64,000 nucleotides of DNA from contig NZ_MUHF01000001.1 of NCBI RefSeq assembly GCF_002217435.1, forward strand, positions 406,530 through 470,529, in the 5' to 3' direction. The translations under genes were made by a program, and so were the position numbers. Within the stretch, counting starts at the first letter, position 1; every line of letters starts with the position of its first letter. This document shows positions 51,535 to 61,412 of this stretch, piece after piece. The notes below the pieces were generated by a model that did not search any database, had not been told where the DNA came from, and worked only from the letters and a program-made list of their open reading frames with translations. The stretch comes from Flavobacterium reichenbachii (GTDB taxonomy: Bacteria > Bacteroidota > Bacteroidia > Flavobacteriales > Flavobacteriaceae).

Positions 51535-52533
51535 ATGCAAATTTCAAGCAAGTACTCCATACCAATTTGTTGTGGACTTATAGTTATTGTGGGTTTAGCA
51601 TTCTTCTTTCAACCAAAGAAAGATAGTGTAAAACCTGCTCCCGTTAAGAAAAAGACAGAAATAGTTGCAAAAGTAGATTCAGTCGCGTCCTTTGATACCA
51701 CAGCATGTTCAGATGTAGAAGTGAAATTGTTTTTGAAAGAATTTATAAAGCAATTCCACACCAATAAAGCTGCCAATATCAATAAATTTGTTGATAAAAA
51801 TGATGGACTTGCAATATTTGTAAAGGATGGATATTATCCTGTTTTAAGTTTTTCTAACGGAATTGATGATCGGATTGAATGGTTCAATTTTAAAATTTAT
51901 GAAAACGTAATGCATGAACCATTTCCTGAATATCTAGGAGATACCGAATTTAAGAAGAAAGGCTTTTTTTATATAGATTATAAAAATAAATTTAGTTTAG
52001 ACGACTTCGATGATATTTATAGTGCTCGAACTGATGAAGATAAAAAACCTTTTCGTATTCTTGAAAAAACATGTAATTATAGAGCTGATGCCATGTCAGT
52101 TGACGGAAATCTGATTTTGACACTGTATTTTAGAATATATAGAGATAAAAAACAATTGGTAGCTATTACTCAAGATACTGTAGAAGATCATTTATTTACT
52201 GACCCTCAAAGAGCGTTTATAAAAATTGATACAGAATTGGAGGTTGAGGAGTTTTTATTGAATCATAGAAAGTTCTGTGATTCAGAAACTAAAGGATATA
52301 TTGATTTTGATAAAAAAGAATTGACTTATTGTGATTTTGGAGATAAACCATTCTCATTTACGGGTTATAAAATTGATTCGATTAGTAATCTTTCTCAGAA
52401 AATTAAAGTCCGGGAAATTGAGTTTTTTAATTCAAAAGAAAAATTCACATTAAGATTATCAAATAAGGGAACTTTTACATCTTATCAAATGGGAGCAAGG
52501 CCATTGTATATTTATAGTGTTTGTGATAAATAG
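51535..52533 (+). CDS. Membrane-anchored hypothetical protein
   Basis: The 332-residue product has one N-terminal helix (PICCGLIVIVGLAFFF) and a Lys/Pro-rich linker. A large extracytoplasmic domain with DUF-like features, such as VKLFLKEFIKQFHTNK, follows. No known family. It lies 27 bases after era and is probably cotranscribed. Confidence 0.65.
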   Translation: MQISSKYSIPICCGLIVIVGLAFFFQPKKDSVKPAPVKKKTEIVAKVDSVASFDTTACSDVEVKLFLKEFIKQFHTNKAANINKFVDKNDGLAIFVKDGYYPVLSFSNGIDDRIEWFNFKIYENVMHEPFPEYLGDTEFKKKGFFYIDYKNKFSLDDFDDIYSARTDEDKKPFRILEKTCNYRADAMSVDGNLILTLYFRIYRDKKQLVAITQDTVEDHLFTDPQRAFIKIDTELEVEEFLLNHRKFCDSETKGYIDFDKKELTYCDFGDKPFSFTGYKIDSISNLSQKIKVREIEFFNSKEKFTLRLSNKGTFTSYQMGARPLYIYSVCDK

Positions 52534-52559
52534 TTTGAGAAGAAGTCGAAGACAGGATT

Positions 52560-52690
52560 TTGAAATGATGAACAAATAGTTCTATTGAAAATGACTGCCC
52601 TAGCCCTGATAGAAGTGGAAATCCTTTTGTGAAGCTTTAGCGAAACAAAAGATTGAAACGGATAGCAGGAATAGCTCCTGAAAAAATAAA
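52560..52690. ncRNA. Candidate conserved structured element
   Basis: CTGCCCTAGCCCTGATAGAAGTGG, an ATCCTTTTGT / ACAAAAGATT hairpin and CGGATAGCAGGAATAGCTCC. I recognise this block as one that recurs between genes of many flavobacteria, with the pairing partly preserved. Whether it is an RNA (it may correspond to a known Rfam motif) or a terminator-like repeat is unclear. Confidence 0.4.
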
Positions 52691-52933
52691 TAACTTTCAA
52701 TTTTTTGATTATACTTTCTGGGTTCTAAAACTTGAAACGTGAAACCTCAAACTTGAAACAAAAAACAATAAAAACTTAGGTACTTAGAAACTTAGTCCCG
52801 AAGCTTCGGGATAGTCACTTTTTTAACTACCTTTGCAAAAAATTTAAATAAAGCATTTTTGATTTGTAATTTATTGTGGTTTAGTCAAAAACGAAATCTA
52901 AAATTTTAAATCTGAAATCTAAAATTCAAAAAA
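52691..52933 (+). promoter_or_regulatory. Upstream region of der
   Basis: AT-rich DNA with short AAACTTGAAAC repeats, the perfect palindrome CCCGAAGCTTCGGG (52798-52811) and the -7 box TACCTTTG (52828-52835). No gene is seen. Confidence 0.55.
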
Positions 52934-54244
52934 ATGAATAACATTGTTGCGATAGTAGGAAGACCTAATGTGGGGAAATCGACCCTTTTTAATAGGCTGA
53001 TACAAAGAAGAGAAGCTATTGTAGATTCAGTATCTGGGGTTACCCGTGATAGAAACTATGGTAAAAGCGAGTGGAACGGAAAAGAGTTTTCTGTCATTGA
53101 TACCGGAGGATATATTCGTGGATCGGATGATGTTTTTGAAGGTGAAATCCGTAAACAAGTAGAGCTTGCTATCGACGAAGCAGATGTTATTATTTTTGTT
53201 GTTGATGTAGAGGAAGGAATTACACCAATGGATGAAACGGTTGCTAAATTGTTGCGTAAAGTAACAAAACCAGTTTTATTGGCTGTAAATAAGGTTGATA
53301 ACGCAATGCGTGAAAAAGATGCTGTTGAGTTCTACAATCTTGGATTGGGAGAATATTTTACATTTGCAAGTATTTCAGGAAGTGGAACCGGAGATTTATT
53401 AGATGCTTTGATTGATTCTTTTCCAGAGAAACCAGAGCCGGTTCAGGAAGAAGTTGTTTTACCTCGTTTTGCTGTTGTTGGTCGTCCAAATGCTGGAAAA
53501 TCAAGTTTTATCAATGCATTAATTGGTAAAGAACGTTTTATGGTTACGGATATTGCAGGAACGACTCGTGATGCAATTGATACTAAATTTGACCGTTTTG
53601 GTTTTGAATTTAACTTGGTTGATACTGCGGGAATCCGTCGTAAGGCTAAAGTAAAAGAAGATTTAGAGTTTTATTCTGTAATGCGTTCAGTTCGCGCAAT
53701 TGAGCATGCAGATATTTGTATATTGGTTATAGACGCAACCCGCGGATTTGAAGGTCAGGATCAAAGTATTTTTTGGCTTGCAGAGAAAAACCGTAAAGGT
53801 GTTGTAATTTTGGTAAACAAATGGGATTTGGTAGAAAAAGATACCATGTCGACACGTGATTACGAAGAAAAAATTAAAAAAGAATTAATGCCTTTTACAG
53901 ATGTGCCAATTCTTTTCGTTTCTGCTTTAACAAAACAACGTTTATTGAAAGCGCTGGAAGCTACAGTTCAGGTTTTTGAAAACAGAAAACAAAGAATTCC
54001 TACTTCAAAATTCAACGAATTTATGTTGAAGGTAATTGAGGCTTATCCGCCGCCGGCAACAAAAGGTAAATACGTAAAAATTAAATATTGTATGCAGTTA
54101 CCAACTCAGACTCCTCAGTTTGTGTTTTTTGCCAACATGCCTCAATATGTTAAAGAACCATATAAGAGATATCTGGAAAATAAGATTAGAGAAAATTGGG
54201 ATTTTTCAGGAGTTCCAATCGATATTTATATCAGAGAAAAATAG
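52934..54244 (+). CDS. der: GTPase Der (EngA)
   Basis: Der is a double-G-domain GTPase needed for 50S ribosome assembly. The 436-residue product has the first domain ([18 protein letters not shown]), the second domain ([18 protein letters not shown]) and a C-terminal KH-like domain with [14 protein letters not shown]. Length is normal. A terminator follows at once. Confidence 0.97.
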   Translation: MNNIVAIVGRPNVGKSTLFNRLIQRREAIVDSVSGVTRDRNYGKSEWNGKEFSVIDTGGYIRGSDDVFEGEIRKQVELAIDEADVIIFVVDVEEGITPMDETVAKLLRKVTKPVLLAVNKVDNAMREKDAVEFYNLGLGEYFTFASISGSGTGDLLDALIDSFPEKPEPVQEEVVLPRFAVVGRPNAGKSSFINALIGKERFMVTDIAGTTRDAIDTKFDRFGFEFNLVDTAGIRRKAKVKEDLEFYSVMRSVRAIEHADICILVIDATRGFEGQDQSIFWLAEKNRKGVVILVNKWDLVEKDTMSTRDYEEKIKKELMPFTDVPILFVSALTKQRLLKALEATVQVFENRKQRIPTSKFNEFMLKVIEAYPPPATKGKYVKIKYCMQLPTQTPQFVFFANMPQYVKEPYKRYLENKIRENWDFSGVPIDIYIREK

Positions 54245-54277
54245 AAAAAAAGTCCCATTTTAGGGGCTTTTTTTATG
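54245..54277 (+). terminator. Terminator of der
   Basis: AAAAAAGTCCC and GGGGCTTTTTT pair around ATTTTAG directly after the stop codon. Confidence 0.85.
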
Positions 54278-54398
54278 TATAAAACCATCCGGCGAATAGT
54301 TTAGACTAATTTTTGTGGCATTATATTTGAATAAATGTAAAAAATACAATTAAACCTTTTTAGGTTTTTTTAGTCTAACTATTCTAACTAACCAATTT

Positions 54399-57158
54399 AT
54401 GACCAAATTTCATTTCTATCTGCTTTTTACACTTTTTGCTTACACGGCAAATGCCCAGAACGATATTACTGTTAAAGGAACTGTTATTGATATTAATACG
54501 CAGCTGCCCTTAGAATTGGCAACTGTTTATTTTACTACTGTAAAAGATTCGACGATTATAGAATATGCTACAACCGATAAAAACGGTGATTTTAGAATCA
54601 ATATGAAGAAATATGATAAACCTGTGTTTATAAAGGTAAATCATATGGGATATCAAGTTTATTATGAAGAGCAAAAATCACTTTTAGAAACTAAAGATTT
54701 CGGAAAACTATATTTACTCGAAAATGTCAATGCTTTAAACGAAGTTATTATAAAGAGCGAAGCAGCGCCTATAACGATTAAAAAAGATACATTGGAGTTT
54801 AATGCAGCCTCTTATAAAGTTCGCCCAGATTCTAATGTAGAAACTTTATTGAAACAGCTTCCTGGTTTTGAAGTAGATAATAATACCGGAAAAATCACCG
54901 TAAATGGGAGGGAAGTAACGCAGTTTTTAGTAAATGGTAAAACATTTTTTGATAAAGACGGCGCAATTGCTTTAAAAAATCTCCCAGCAGAAATTATCAA
55001 AAAAATTCAGGTTTCTGATTTTAAAACAAAAAAGGAAGAACTCTCTAAGCAAGAATCGACATCAGATTATTCTAGCGTAAATATTACGATTGACGAAAAT
55101 AAAAATAAAGGTTTTTTCGGAAAAATTATTGGAGGTTACGGTTCTGATGAGCGTTACGAAACCAGTGCTATTTTAAATTTTTTCAAGAATAAACAAAAAA
55201 TCAGCATATTGGCGGCTTCAAATAATATTAATTCATCTGGTTTTTCTCAGGATGAGGTTTTTGATAATATGGGGGGAGGCAGAAACAGCAAAGGGAATTC
55301 GCAAAGCTCATCGGGAGGAAAAGGAATAACGCAGTCTAATATGGCCGGAATTAATTATTCTGATGACTGGACCAAAGATATTGAGTTTATGAGCAGTTAT
55401 AACTTCTCTAACTCGATTAATAAAAACGACAGCAAATCAAGTCAGATTAGTTTTCTGCCTGATGGAAATATTTTGACGGATGCAGATTCTAAATCTCGAA
55501 GTGAAAATACAGGAAATAATGTAAATTTTCAATTAGAATATAAAATTAACCCGACAACTCGACTTGTTGTAATTCCAAGCCTTAATCAGTCCCGATCTAA
55601 CAGTAATTCGTCTTCAACAACTTCTTCTGAAGATGAAAACGGACTGGCACTGAACGAAAGCAAATCAGAATCATCAAACGAGAATTCGAGCACTAATTTT
55701 TCTAACAGTATTAACTTTAATAAAGCTTTTGAAAAAAAATCTCGTAACTTAAGTTTCGTTTTTACAAATACGAATACCAGAAGCGATTCTAACGGTTTCA
55801 ACCTTTCTGAAACTATTTTTTATCAGGACAATCAGCCCAAAGATGAGCGAAATCAAAACAATAAAAATAAAGCAGATTCAGATTCTTATAGTATAGATTT
55901 AGAGTATACGGAGCCTATAACCGATTCGCTGCGAGTTAGATTTGGATCAGATTTGGATTGGAACAGTTCATCAAATGATCTTAAAGCATTTAATTATGAT
56001 GCTTTGACACAGGATTATTCAGATCTGAATGCCTCGTTGTCTAACTTTACAAGTTCAAAACGAAATTCAATTACTCCAAAGGTTGGAATCACGCTTCAAA
56101 AAAATAAATTTACCATCAACCTAAATTCTAAAACATCTATTATAGAATATGATAATCATTCGCTGTATTTGAATCAAGTAACTGATTTGAATAAAAGATA
56201 TGCACTGCCATTTGGAAATTTTCAAGTTCGATATAAGTTCAACAGATCAAAAAATCTAACGTTTAAATATGATTATTCAAATGCACTTCCGTCTGCAACT
56301 CAATTAATGCCGGTTCTAAATTTGACAAATCCTTTGAATACTGTTATTGGTAATCCTGATTTGAATCCTATTGAAAAAAATAGTGCAGCAGTTGATTTTA
56401 GAAATTTTGATTTCAGAACTCGTTCCGGTTATACCTTAAATCTAAGAGGAGATTATTATAATAATGATGTTGTTTCTACTTCTGTTTTTGATGACAGCGG
56501 AAAAAGAACCACTACATATGCCAACATATCGGGAACATATATTGTCTCTGGAGGTGCCAATTGGAATCAATCTATTAAAAGAGATGCTCATGTTTTACGA
56601 TATAGTTTTGGTGTAAACGGAAGTTATTCTTTTGATAAAGGATTTACAAATGAGCTTGTGTACAATGCAAAAACAACCACAGTTACGCCAAAAGTTAGTG
56701 TGACTTACGAATACGGACAATTGCTTAATATTTCTCCATCTTACAGTTTGTCTTATAATGAAGCGAAGTATGAGAATTATTCTCGAGATGCAAGCTCCAA
56801 TGTAGTACACAGAATTAATCTGCAGACAACAACATATTGGCCCGAAAATCTAATTTTTGGAAACGATTTCGGATATAATTATAATTCTAATATTTCGGGG
56901 AACTTTAAGAAAGATTTTTATTTATGGAACACCAGTTTGTCTTATGGATTCTTTGATAAAAAGGTTTATGCAAAAATAAAAGTTTATGATGTTTTAAATC
57001 AAAACCAAAGTGCAACGAGAACTATTTCTGCAACTTCTATTAGAGATGAAGAAAATACCGTTTTAAAACGATATGTAATGTTTTCTCTTTCTTATAAAAT
57101 AGGAAATTTTGCTTCTAGCGAAAAGAAAGGCAGAGGAAAACAAAGAGGAGATTTCTAA
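54399..57158 (+). CDS. Outer-membrane beta-barrel protein with carboxypeptidase-like N-domain
   Basis: The 919-residue product has a signal peptide (FHFYLLFTLFAYTANAQ) and a carboxypeptidase-regulatory-like domain (about 23-110: VKGTVIDINTQLPLELATVY). A plug-like region (LKQLPGFEVDNNTGKITVNG) precedes a large Ser/Asn-rich barrel ending SLSYKIGNF and a basic tail. This is the outer_membrane beta-barrel protein family of Bacteroidota, related to TonB receptors but without an obvious TonB box. Ligand unknown. Confidence 0.8.
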   Translation: MTKFHFYLLFTLFAYTANAQNDITVKGTVIDINTQLPLELATVYFTTVKDSTIIEYATTDKNGDFRINMKKYDKPVFIKVNHMGYQVYYEEQKSLLETKDFGKLYLLENVNALNEVIIKSEAAPITIKKDTLEFNAASYKVRPDSNVETLLKQLPGFEVDNNTGKITVNGREVTQFLVNGKTFFDKDGAIALKNLPAEIIKKIQVSDFKTKKEELSKQESTSDYSSVNITIDENKNKGFFGKIIGGYGSDERYETSAILNFFKNKQKISILAASNNINSSGFSQDEVFDNMGGGRNSKGNSQSSSGGKGITQSNMAGINYSDDWTKDIEFMSSYNFSNSINKNDSKSSQISFLPDGNILTDADSKSRSENTGNNVNFQLEYKINPTTRLVVIPSLNQSRSNSNSSSTTSSEDENGLALNESKSESSNENSSTNFSNSINFNKAFEKKSRNLSFVFTNTNTRSDSNGFNLSETIFYQDNQPKDERNQNNKNKADSDSYSIDLEYTEPITDSLRVRFGSDLDWNSSSNDLKAFNYDALTQDYSDLNASLSNFTSSKRNSITPKVGITLQKNKFTINLNSKTSIIEYDNHSLYLNQVTDLNKRYALPFGNFQVRYKFNRSKNLTFKYDYSNALPSATQLMPVLNLTNPLNTVIGNPDLNPIEKNSAAVDFRNFDFRTRSGYTLNLRGDYYNNDVVSTSVFDDSGKRTTTYANISGTYIVSGGANWNQSIKRDAHVLRYSFGVNGSYSFDKGFTNELVYNAKTTTVTPKVSVTYEYGQLLNISPSYSLSYNEAKYENYSRDASSNVVHRINLQTTTYWPENLIFGNDFGYNYNSNISGNFKKDFYLWNTSLSYGFFDKKVYAKIKVYDVLNQNQSATRTISATSIRDEENTVLKRYVMFSLSYKIGNFASSEKKGRGKQRGDF

Positions 57159-57196
57159 TTTTCTGCTTTTTAAAGTATTAGATAAATAAAATCATA

Positions 57197-57237
57197 AAAA
57201 AAACGAGATACGTTCTTAAATGTATCTCGTTTTTTTA
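57197..57237. terminator. Bidirectional terminator between convergent genes
   Basis: AAAAAACGAGATAC and GTATCTCGTTTTTT form a long stem with A and T runs on either side, serving both the barrel gene and the TonB receptor gene. Confidence 0.9.
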
Positions 57238-57253
57238 TGGTAAACTTTATGTT

Positions 57254-59800
57254 TTATAGTGAATATTTAAGTGTTATTCCATACGTTCTTTGATCTCCTA
57301 ATACAGCAGCATATTGACCTGTATTTCCTCCCGCAGGCAATAATTGTTCGTAATAATCTTTGTTTAAAAGGTTACGACCCCAGAATTGGATAGATAAACC
57401 TTGCGTAGCGCGGAAACCTAAACGAGCATTAAAAATTGCATAACCAGGAACTACCAAATATTTTGAAGCAGATGGACTCGATGAAAATTCAGAACGAGCG
57501 TAAGAATCAACAGCCAGGAAAATTTTACCAGCATTTCCGAAGAAAGTTGCTCTGTCAGAAAGTTCACCTCCCAAAGATCCTGCCCATTTTGATGCACCAG
57601 GCAAACTGCTTCCAGAAACATCTTTAAATGATACTGGAGCTCCTGTTTCTTCTAAAGGAAGCGGTGCATTTGTAAATTTATCATACTTTGCATCAGTATA
57701 AGTTGCAGCGGCATTAATAGTCAGGTTTCTGTTTACAACAAAACTTGCGTCTAACTCAGCACCTTTTACACTTACTTTATCTGCATTGGCAAGATATCCA
57801 CGGTTTACACCTAATTCAGCAGCTTGTACATTCGTTTGGAAATCTTTAATTTCTGTTCTGAATAGCGCCAGATTTAATATTGAATTTTTAAATGGAGAAG
57901 TTTTTACACCCACTTCGTAGTGATTTACTTTTTCTGGTTTGATTACAGCAAGATCCAATAAAGGCTGTCCCGCAGAATTTGTCGGAAGTCCGGCTACGTT
58001 TACACCAACTGGTTTATAACTTTTTGCATAAGTTGCATAAGCATTGATTTTGTCTGAAGCTTTATACGTTAAAGTTAAGTTTCCAGAAAAGTCAGTATTG
58101 TCAATACTTGAGTCAAAAGCCTGATCAGAATAAACTAATTTTTTTAATGCTAATAATGCTGGATCAGTTGTTTGAAGACCTCCGTATGTTGTACGGGCAT
58201 AATGCGCGTCTTTCTTATCAAAATTATATCTTAAACCTGGTAAAATATGTAAACGGTCTGTAATAGCCCAGTCGATTTGACTGAATACAGCTGCACTCGA
58301 TGCTCTAATGTTGGCATCAGTTTTAATTCCGTAACCTTCAAAAAGACCTGGAGTTTTCCATAATGCGCTTGTAGTACTTTGAGCAAATCTCCATTGTGCA
58401 TTTCCAGACTCTTCTGTACCATTAGTTTGAGAAGTTTGATCGATAAAGAATGCACCAACAACACCACTGATTCTTGATGTTAGCTGTCCTGCATAACGAA
58501 CTTCTTGTGTAATTTGAGTTTGTCTCGTTGGGTTTTGAGATAATGCCAATACTTGTAGTCCTGTAAAATCTCTATCATTTGACGGATCCCAGTTCCAAAA
58601 ACGCCAAGCTGTAGTTGAGGTAAGTGTACCGTTTGCAATTTTTGTGTCAATATTTAACGAAATACCTCCCATATCTTGTCCAGAACGCCACGGAGTATCA
58701 TGATCAATCTTACGGTCAAAAGCATTTTGGCTTGGCAGCTGATAATTTAAATCTTTGATGATTGCATCAAACTGACGATAAGCAGCTCTTTGAGTTGGAG
58801 CTACACCAGCAACAACTTGCGCATATCCATCAGGACGTTGTGTTGTAATATCTGCAGCCAAAATTATATTGGTTCTTTCAGAAGGAGTAAAAAGTAATTG
58901 ACCTCTAATTCCCTGATTGTTTAGTGTGTTTGTAGGTCTTCCAGTTGCAACATTATCAATTAAACCATCGCGTTGTGTACCAGAGAAAGATAAACGTCCT
59001 GCAACTTTTTTGCCTAAAGCTCCTGTAATAGATGCTTTTGCCTGTAGAAAATTGTAATTTCCGTAACTTACTTCAAAGTCTGCACCAGAAGTAAAACTTG
59101 GTTTGCGCGTTGTAATATTAAATGCTCCAGAAGTAGTATTTTTTCCAAATAATGATCCTTGCGGTCCACGTAAAACTTCAATTTGCTCTACATCGATAAA
59201 ATCTAAAGTTGTAGCAGCCGGACGAGCGTAGTAAACTCCATCTACATAGAAACCAACACCTGGATCAATACCATCATTAGTAAGTCCAAAAGGAGAACCA
59301 AGACTACGAATGTTAATACCTGTATTTCTTGGATTTGAGGAATAAAGCTGTACAGACGGAACTAATTCTTTAATACGATTAACGTTAAACGCTCCAGTTT
59401 GTTCTGCTTGTTTTCCAGTAATTACCGAAACTGCAATAGGTACATCCTGAACTTTTTCGATTCTGCGTCTGGAAGAAACCACAACTTCTCCAAGTTCGTT
59501 TTCTTCATTCAATAAAATGGTTAATGGTGGTGCATCCAAAGTAGTAACTTCGATTTCTGCAGTTTTATATCCAACATATTGAACTAAAATTGTAAGCGGA
59601 AGTTTTCCTCTTGTGTCTAATACAAATTTTCCGTTTTGGTCAGTAGTAGTACTGCTTGTTGTTCCTTTAATGACTACGTTAACGGCTTCTAGGGGAGTGT
59701 TGGTATTTGTAGTAACTACTCCTTCTATTTTTTGTGCGAAAGAGATTGAAAATGTAAAAATTGTAAGTATAGTAAAAAGATTTTTTATAGATGTTTTCAT
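57254..59800 (-). CDS. TonB-dependent receptor
   Basis: The 848-residue product has a signal peptide (FTILTIFTFSISFAQ), then a carboxypeptidase-regulatory-like domain (about 24-105, IEGVVTTNTNTPLEAVNVV). The plug follows (about 115-230: DVPIAVSVITGKQAEQTGAF; EVLRGPQGSLFGKNTTSGAFNI). The barrel ends YGITLKYSL with a terminal aliphatic strand. The VLRGPQG motif and layout are those of siderophore/cobalamin/xenobiotic receptors. The adjoining leader peptide and Rrf2 gene hint at a sulfur-containing ligand; this is inference. Confidence 0.9.
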   Translation of the reverse strand: MKTSIKNLFTILTIFTFSISFAQKIEGVVTTNTNTPLEAVNVVIKGTTSSTTTDQNGKFVLDTRGKLPLTILVQYVGYKTAEIEVTTLDAPPLTILLNEENELGEVVVSSRRRIEKVQDVPIAVSVITGKQAEQTGAFNVNRIKELVPSVQLYSSNPRNTGINIRSLGSPFGLTNDGIDPGVGFYVDGVYYARPAATTLDFIDVEQIEVLRGPQGSLFGKNTTSGAFNITTRKPSFTSGADFEVSYGNYNFLQAKASITGALGKKVAGRLSFSGTQRDGLIDNVATGRPTNTLNNQGIRGQLLFTPSERTNIILAADITTQRPDGYAQVVAGVAPTQRAAYRQFDAIIKDLNYQLPSQNAFDRKIDHDTPWRSGQDMGGISLNIDTKIANGTLTSTTAWRFWNWDPSNDRDFTGLQVLALSQNPTRQTQITQEVRYAGQLTSRISGVVGAFFIDQTSQTNGTEESGNAQWRFAQSTTSALWKTPGLFEGYGIKTDANIRASSAAVFSQIDWAITDRLHILPGLRYNFDKKDAHYARTTYGGLQTTDPALLALKKLVYSDQAFDSSIDNTDFSGNLTLTYKASDKINAYATYAKSYKPVGVNVAGLPTNSAGQPLLDLAVIKPEKVNHYEVGVKTSPFKNSILNLALFRTEIKDFQTNVQAAELGVNRGYLANADKVSVKGAELDASFVVNRNLTINAAATYTDAKYDKFTNAPLPLEETGAPVSFKDVSGSSLPGASKWAGSLGGELSDRATFFGNAGKIFLAVDSYARSEFSSSPSASKYLVVPGYAIFNARLGFRATQGLSIQFWGRNLLNKDYYEQLLPAGGNTGQYAAVLGDQRTYGITLKYSL

Positions 59801-59849
59801 TTTTTATATTAATTATATGTGATTAGTAGAATTTAAAATTAAATTTTTT

Positions 59850-59963
59850 TTACCAGCACATACACATTCTAAATGAAACATGGTTTGCAGCTTTTAAACC
59901 GCTATTTTGATTTCTTTGCAAAAAATTTTCTAATACACCCGATGGTTGTAAATGTACTTTCAT
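59850..59963 (-). CDS. 37-codon Cys-rich leader ORF upstream of TonB receptor
   Basis: ATG at 59963 begins MKVHLQPSGVLENFL. The frame ends RMCMCW and a TAA stop, 49 bases before the receptor start. The terminal Cys-Met-Cys-Trp recalls the leader peptides that sense cysteine or methionine shortage by ribosome stalling. The frame lies between the predicted operator/promoter (60016) and the receptor, as a leader should. It is too short to have been selected by length alone, but the end motif and placement are suggestive. Confidence 0.6.
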   Translation of the reverse strand: MKVHLQPSGVLENFLQRNQNSGLKAANHVSFRMCMCW

Positions 59964-60015
59964 GGATTAAATTTTGTAAATGGTTAGTTAAATATTTTGC
60001 GCAAATATAAATATT

Positions 60016-60039
60016 AATTCTATCGATTTACTAGGAATT
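60016..60039. promoter_or_regulatory. Dyad operator upstream of leader/receptor
   Basis: AATTC, 14 bases, GAATT: an inverted repeat whose inner bases (CTATCG / ACTAGG) add partial symmetry. On the minus strand a TATATTTG box (-7 type) lies just downstream. A natural candidate binding site for the adjoining Rrf2 regulator. Confidence 0.55.
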
Positions 60040-60052
60040 AGAAAATATTTTT

Positions 60053-60466
60053 TTATTTATTTACCAATGAAGCTATTGTGATGCCTTCCATTGCCTTTAA
60101 AGTTTTATCTCTAATTAGCATTAAACCGTGACGCAGACTGCATTCAGACTCGGTTTTGCAATCGGAGCAAGGCTCGTAAAAATTTAAAGAAGCACAAGGC
60201 AAAAGTGCAATTGCACCATCAAATAAACGGTGAATTTCTGCCAGCGTGATTTCATTTTTAGATTTTATCAAATAATATCCGCCAAATTTTCCCTGCTTAC
60301 TGCTCACAAAACGGCCGCGTTTTAGATCTAACAAAATCTGCTCTAAAAACTTTTTTGGTATGTTGGCTCCATCCGCAATTTCTATCGTTCTAGAAATGTG
60401 ATTTTCGTCTTGTTCTGCTAAATAAAGTAAGGCCTTAAGGGCATATTTTGCTTTATGTGATAACAT
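60053..60466 (-). CDS. Rrf2-family transcriptional regulator
   Basis: The 137-residue protein has an N-terminal winged helix (MLSHKAKYALKALLYLAEQ; IPKKFLEQILLDLKRGRFVSSKQGKFGGYYL) and a Cys cluster (LPCASLNFYEPCSDCKTESEC). Cysteines are spaced as in IscR/NsrR/CymR relatives that bind an Fe-S cluster or sense sulfur status. It is upstream of the leader and TonB receptor on the same strand and likely controls them. Confidence 0.9.
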   Translation of the reverse strand: MLSHKAKYALKALLYLAEQDENHISRTIEIADGANIPKKFLEQILLDLKRGRFVSSKQGKFGGYYLIKSKNEITLAEIHRLFDGAIALLPCASLNFYEPCSDCKTESECSLRHGLMLIRDKTLKAMEGITIASLVNK

Positions 60467-60581
60467 CTATATTTTATTATTATGAATTATAAACTGTTAA
60501 TTATGAATTGCAAATGTAAGCTAAAATCAGCTTTAAATTAAACCTGAAATTTGAAACTAAAAAACTTGACTTCAAAGAATC

Positions 60582-61409
60582 CTACCAGCTTCCACCAGAT
60601 CCGCCTCCGGAGAAACCTCCACCGCCAAATCCGCCGCCAAATCCGCCTCCTCCTCCAGAAGAGCCTCCGCCAAATCCGCCAAAACCTCCGCCGCTGCTTC
60701 GTCCTAAATTACTCAGGATAATAGCATCAAGCAGGCTTGGGCCTCCGCCGCTATTATTGCCGTTATTGCCTCCGCGTCCTCCTTTATTTCTAGAGATTAA
60801 AATAAGTACAATTACTACAATAGCAATAAACGGAAAGATAGGAAATTCTTTTCCTTTAGACTGCTGTTTGCGTTCGCCTTTATATTTCCCTTTAAAAACA
60901 TCAATTATCGCGTCAGTTCCTTTGTTAAGTCCTTCATAATAACTTCCGGCTTTAAACTCAGGAATAATGATATTTCTTGTAATTTCTCCACCAATACCTG
61001 CCGTTAAACGATCTTCTAAACCGTAACCTGGCGAAATCCAGATTCTTTTCTCTTTTTTTGCTAATAAAATTAAAACACCGTTATCATTTTTTGCTGTTCC
61101 TCCAATTCCCCATTCCTGTCCCCATTTTGGAGTAAGAATTCCGATATCTTCTCCATTTAAACTTTCGATAGTAACAACAACAATCTGCGTTGTGCTAGAA
61201 TCAGAATAACGAATTAGTTTTTCTTCCAGCTGGCTTTTTTCAGATGCACTTAATATATTGGCATAATCATAAACAGAAGTCTGAAAACTTGGTTTTTTTG
61301 GAATTGTAAATTGTGCAAAAATGCAATTAACTGTAAAAAAGGCTATTAGTAAAAAGGACAAACGAAAAATTCCTTTAGAAAGTGAAGTTTTATTTTTGGA
61401 AATATTCAT
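60582..61409 (-). CDS. TPM-domain protein with Gly-rich tail (YgcG-like)
   Basis: The 275-residue product has a signal peptide (LSFLLIAFFTVNCIFAQ) and a TPM domain (about 40-170: VYDYANILSASEKSQLEEKL; RIWISPGYGLEDRLTAG). A membrane helix (FPFIAIVVIVLILIS) precedes a very Gly/Ser-rich tail. It is the last gene of the lemA operon, 3 bases after the preceding gene. Role unknown; family members are linked with membrane stress or photosystem repair in plants. Confidence 0.85.
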   Translation of the reverse strand: MNISKNKTSLSKGIFRLSFLLIAFFTVNCIFAQFTIPKKPSFQTSVYDYANILSASEKSQLEEKLIRYSDSSTTQIVVVTIESLNGEDIGILTPKWGQEWGIGGTAKNDNGVLILLAKKEKRIWISPGYGLEDRLTAGIGGEITRNIIIPEFKAGSYYEGLNKGTDAIIDVFKGKYKGERKQQSKGKEFPIFPFIAIVVIVLILISRNKGGRGGNNGNNSGGGPSLLDAIILSNLGRSSGGGFGGFGGGSSGGGGGFGGGFGGGGFSGGGSGGSW

Positions 61410-61412
61410 TAT

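Noticed and set aside
57436..57627. Small plus-strand ORF inside the TonB receptor gene
   Set aside because: It is antisense to strongly supported coding sequence with normal receptor motifs; a shadow frame.
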